Below are positions 63,102-64,000 of a stretch of 64,000 nucleotides of DNA, piece after piece. Position numbers and translations under genes: made by a program. The DNA is from Paenilisteria newyorkensis. Lineage in GTDB: Bacteria > Bacillota > Bacilli > Lactobacillales > Listeriaceae. Under the pieces are notes generated by a model, which had not been told where the DNA came from, did no database searches, and worked only from the letters and a program-made list of their open reading frames with translations. Location: positions 18,563-82,562 of the forward strand of contig NZ_JNFB01000009.1 of the NCBI RefSeq assembly GCF_000766145.1, read 5' to 3'. Numbering within the stretch: position 1 is the stretch's first letter; each line of letters starts with the position of its first letter.

Positions 63102-64000
63102 TTATTTGGTGAATACTGCGGACAAGTCACTTGTCATGCGTTTGTCGCTGTTTTTCGCTTGGACTTGAATGCTTGTTGCACTTGCTGCTACATAGGCTTT
63201 GAATGTGAAACTACCGTCTGGGTTCACTGTCATCGTTCTAATGCTTTGTGTTCTAACGGCTGCACCATTTTCGTAAATTGTAATTAATTCCGTTCCTTTT
63301 GGTGCTGTTCCTACGATGTAGTTACCGTCCATTTTTTCTAGGACTGGTGCTGTCAGTTTCACTACGGCTGACCCTGTTACCGTTGTGCTTGCTACGCGTA
63401 ATGTGTTGTAACCTGTCGTATCTCGAATTTCAATTTTAATAACTGTCCCTGCGGCTTGTTTCCCAATGCTTGATTGGAATGTCCCATCCGCTGCGATTGC
63501 TCCTGTCTTAACGGCTACACCATTGATGCTTACACGGAAGCCTGTTGCTGATCCTGCTGTTACAGAACCTTTCAATGTATCGTCATCCATTGTTAGCGCA
63601 TCTAGAACTGGTTTTTCATCATTAACGATGTTCACTGTTTTACGAGCCATTTCTGTTTTATCGGCGTATCCTACTACTTCTACTTTTGAACCTGGTTTAA
63701 TCAGATTGTTTGTGGAAATACTGTAGGTGCCACCTGCTTTAATTTGACCGACTTTGACGATGGTACCATCAATAGATAGACGGACAGTTGTCAAACCAGA
63801 TCCAGCGGTTCCAGTAATGGTTGTTGCGCTTAGACCCGCGTCGTTAGCCGTTAGACCATAGGCAACTGATGAGGAAGAGCTGAGAACGGTTCCTGTCGCG
63901 ATTGGCCCTTTATTTCCTTTGGTATCGACACCGCGTACTTCAAATGTGTCGCCAACTTTTAAACCAAAACCTTGGGCATACAGCTTGAAGTCTCCGTTTG
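63102..64000 (-). CDS. Ig-repeat surface protein, C-terminal part (locus B)
   Basis: The frame is open from 63102 to the right edge of the window (about 299 residues visible). It contains about three or four repeated Ig-like modules with internal pattern GSGLTTVRLSIDG, VGQIKAGGTYSI, TGFRVSINGVAVKTG, AIAADGTFQSSI and a final TLIT-type strand region ending SDLSAVFTK. No LPXTG motif at the C-terminus. Same class and place as the 1414-aa protein of locus A. N-terminus and start lie outside the window. Confidence 0.88.
   Translation of the reverse strand, partial: NGDFKLYAQGFGLKVGDTFEVRGVDTKGNKGPIATGTVLSSSSSVAYGLTANDAGLSATTITGTAGSGLTTVRLSIDGTIVKVGQIKAGGTYSISTNNLIKPGSKVEVVGYADKTEMARKTVNIVNDEKPVLDALTMDDDTLKGSVTAGSATGFRVSINGVAVKTGAIAADGTFQSSIGKQAAGTVIKIEIRDTTGYNTLRVASTTVTGSAVVKLTAPVLEKMDGNYIVGTAPKGTELITIYENGAAVRTQSIRTMTVNPDGSFTFKAYVAASATSIQVQAKNSDKRMTSDLSAVFTK

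Overview
The window reads as chromosomal DNA of a moderately low-GC Firmicute, most likely Listeriaceae. This is inferred from gene content, not from a database search: the dnaX-ybaB-recR-yaaL block, a large Alu-containing SRP RNA, several single-domain Crp/PrfA-type regulators, long secreted Ig-repeat proteins and enhancin-like M60 proteins.

Layout. 0-7.4 kb: the start of a Zur-controlled alternative S14 gene, a LysR regulator divergent from an acetyltransferase/SDR pair, a DUF915-type hydrolase, and the housekeeping block yaaL-recR-ybaB-dnaX (minus strand) with a 130-bp inverted-repeat element between recR and ybaB. 7.5-13.5 kb: an accessory segment centred on two divergent two-gene units. 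Each makes a secreted protein (a 177-aa beta-rich protein; a subtilisin-like protease with Ig modules) followed two bases later by one of two paralogous lipoproteins. 13.7-14.1 kb: SRP RNA. 14.1-29.6 kb: exopolysaccharide (EPS) locus A on the minus strand (Ig-repeat protein, DUF4352 lipoprotein, nucleotide-sugar dehydrogenase, priming transferase, two glycosyltransferases, CpsC/CpsD, Wzx, a frameshifted Wzy), with Crp-like regulators at both ends. 29.7-36.2 kb: a mannosylglycerate-type PTS/GH38 operon with a PRD regulator, divergent from a GRP sugar transporter. 37.2-39.4 kb: a toxin-antitoxin cluster with a MazEF pair under a 29-bp palindrome, and what looks like an Fst-family type I system (34-aa peptide, SD-sequestering leader, convergent antisense RNA and shared direct repeats), plus further very small membrane peptides. 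39.4-48 kb: a gluconokinase and two M60 metalloprotease genes. One M60 gene is intact (1167 aa); the other is frameshifted and lies between 30-bp direct repeats. 48.2-50.2 kb: glutathione-dependent formaldehyde detoxification (frmA-frmB). 50.2-64 kb: EPS locus B on the minus strand, opening like locus A with an Ig-repeat protein and a DUF4352 protein, and carrying a 64-nt sequence twice.

How the genes work together. Each EPS locus encodes a full Wzx/Wzy-type route: priming of undecaprenyl phosphate, glycosyl transfer, flipping, polymerisation and CpsC/CpsD length and tyrosine-kinase control. Locus B also supplies sugar-modifying enzymes. In locus A the polymerase reading frame is broken, so its output is doubtful. 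The surface proteins, secreted protease, M60 mucin-type proteases, GH38/PTS operon and GntK suggest a bacterium that uses host- or plant-derived glycoconjugates. All functions are read from sequence motifs and family knowledge; no searches were run.
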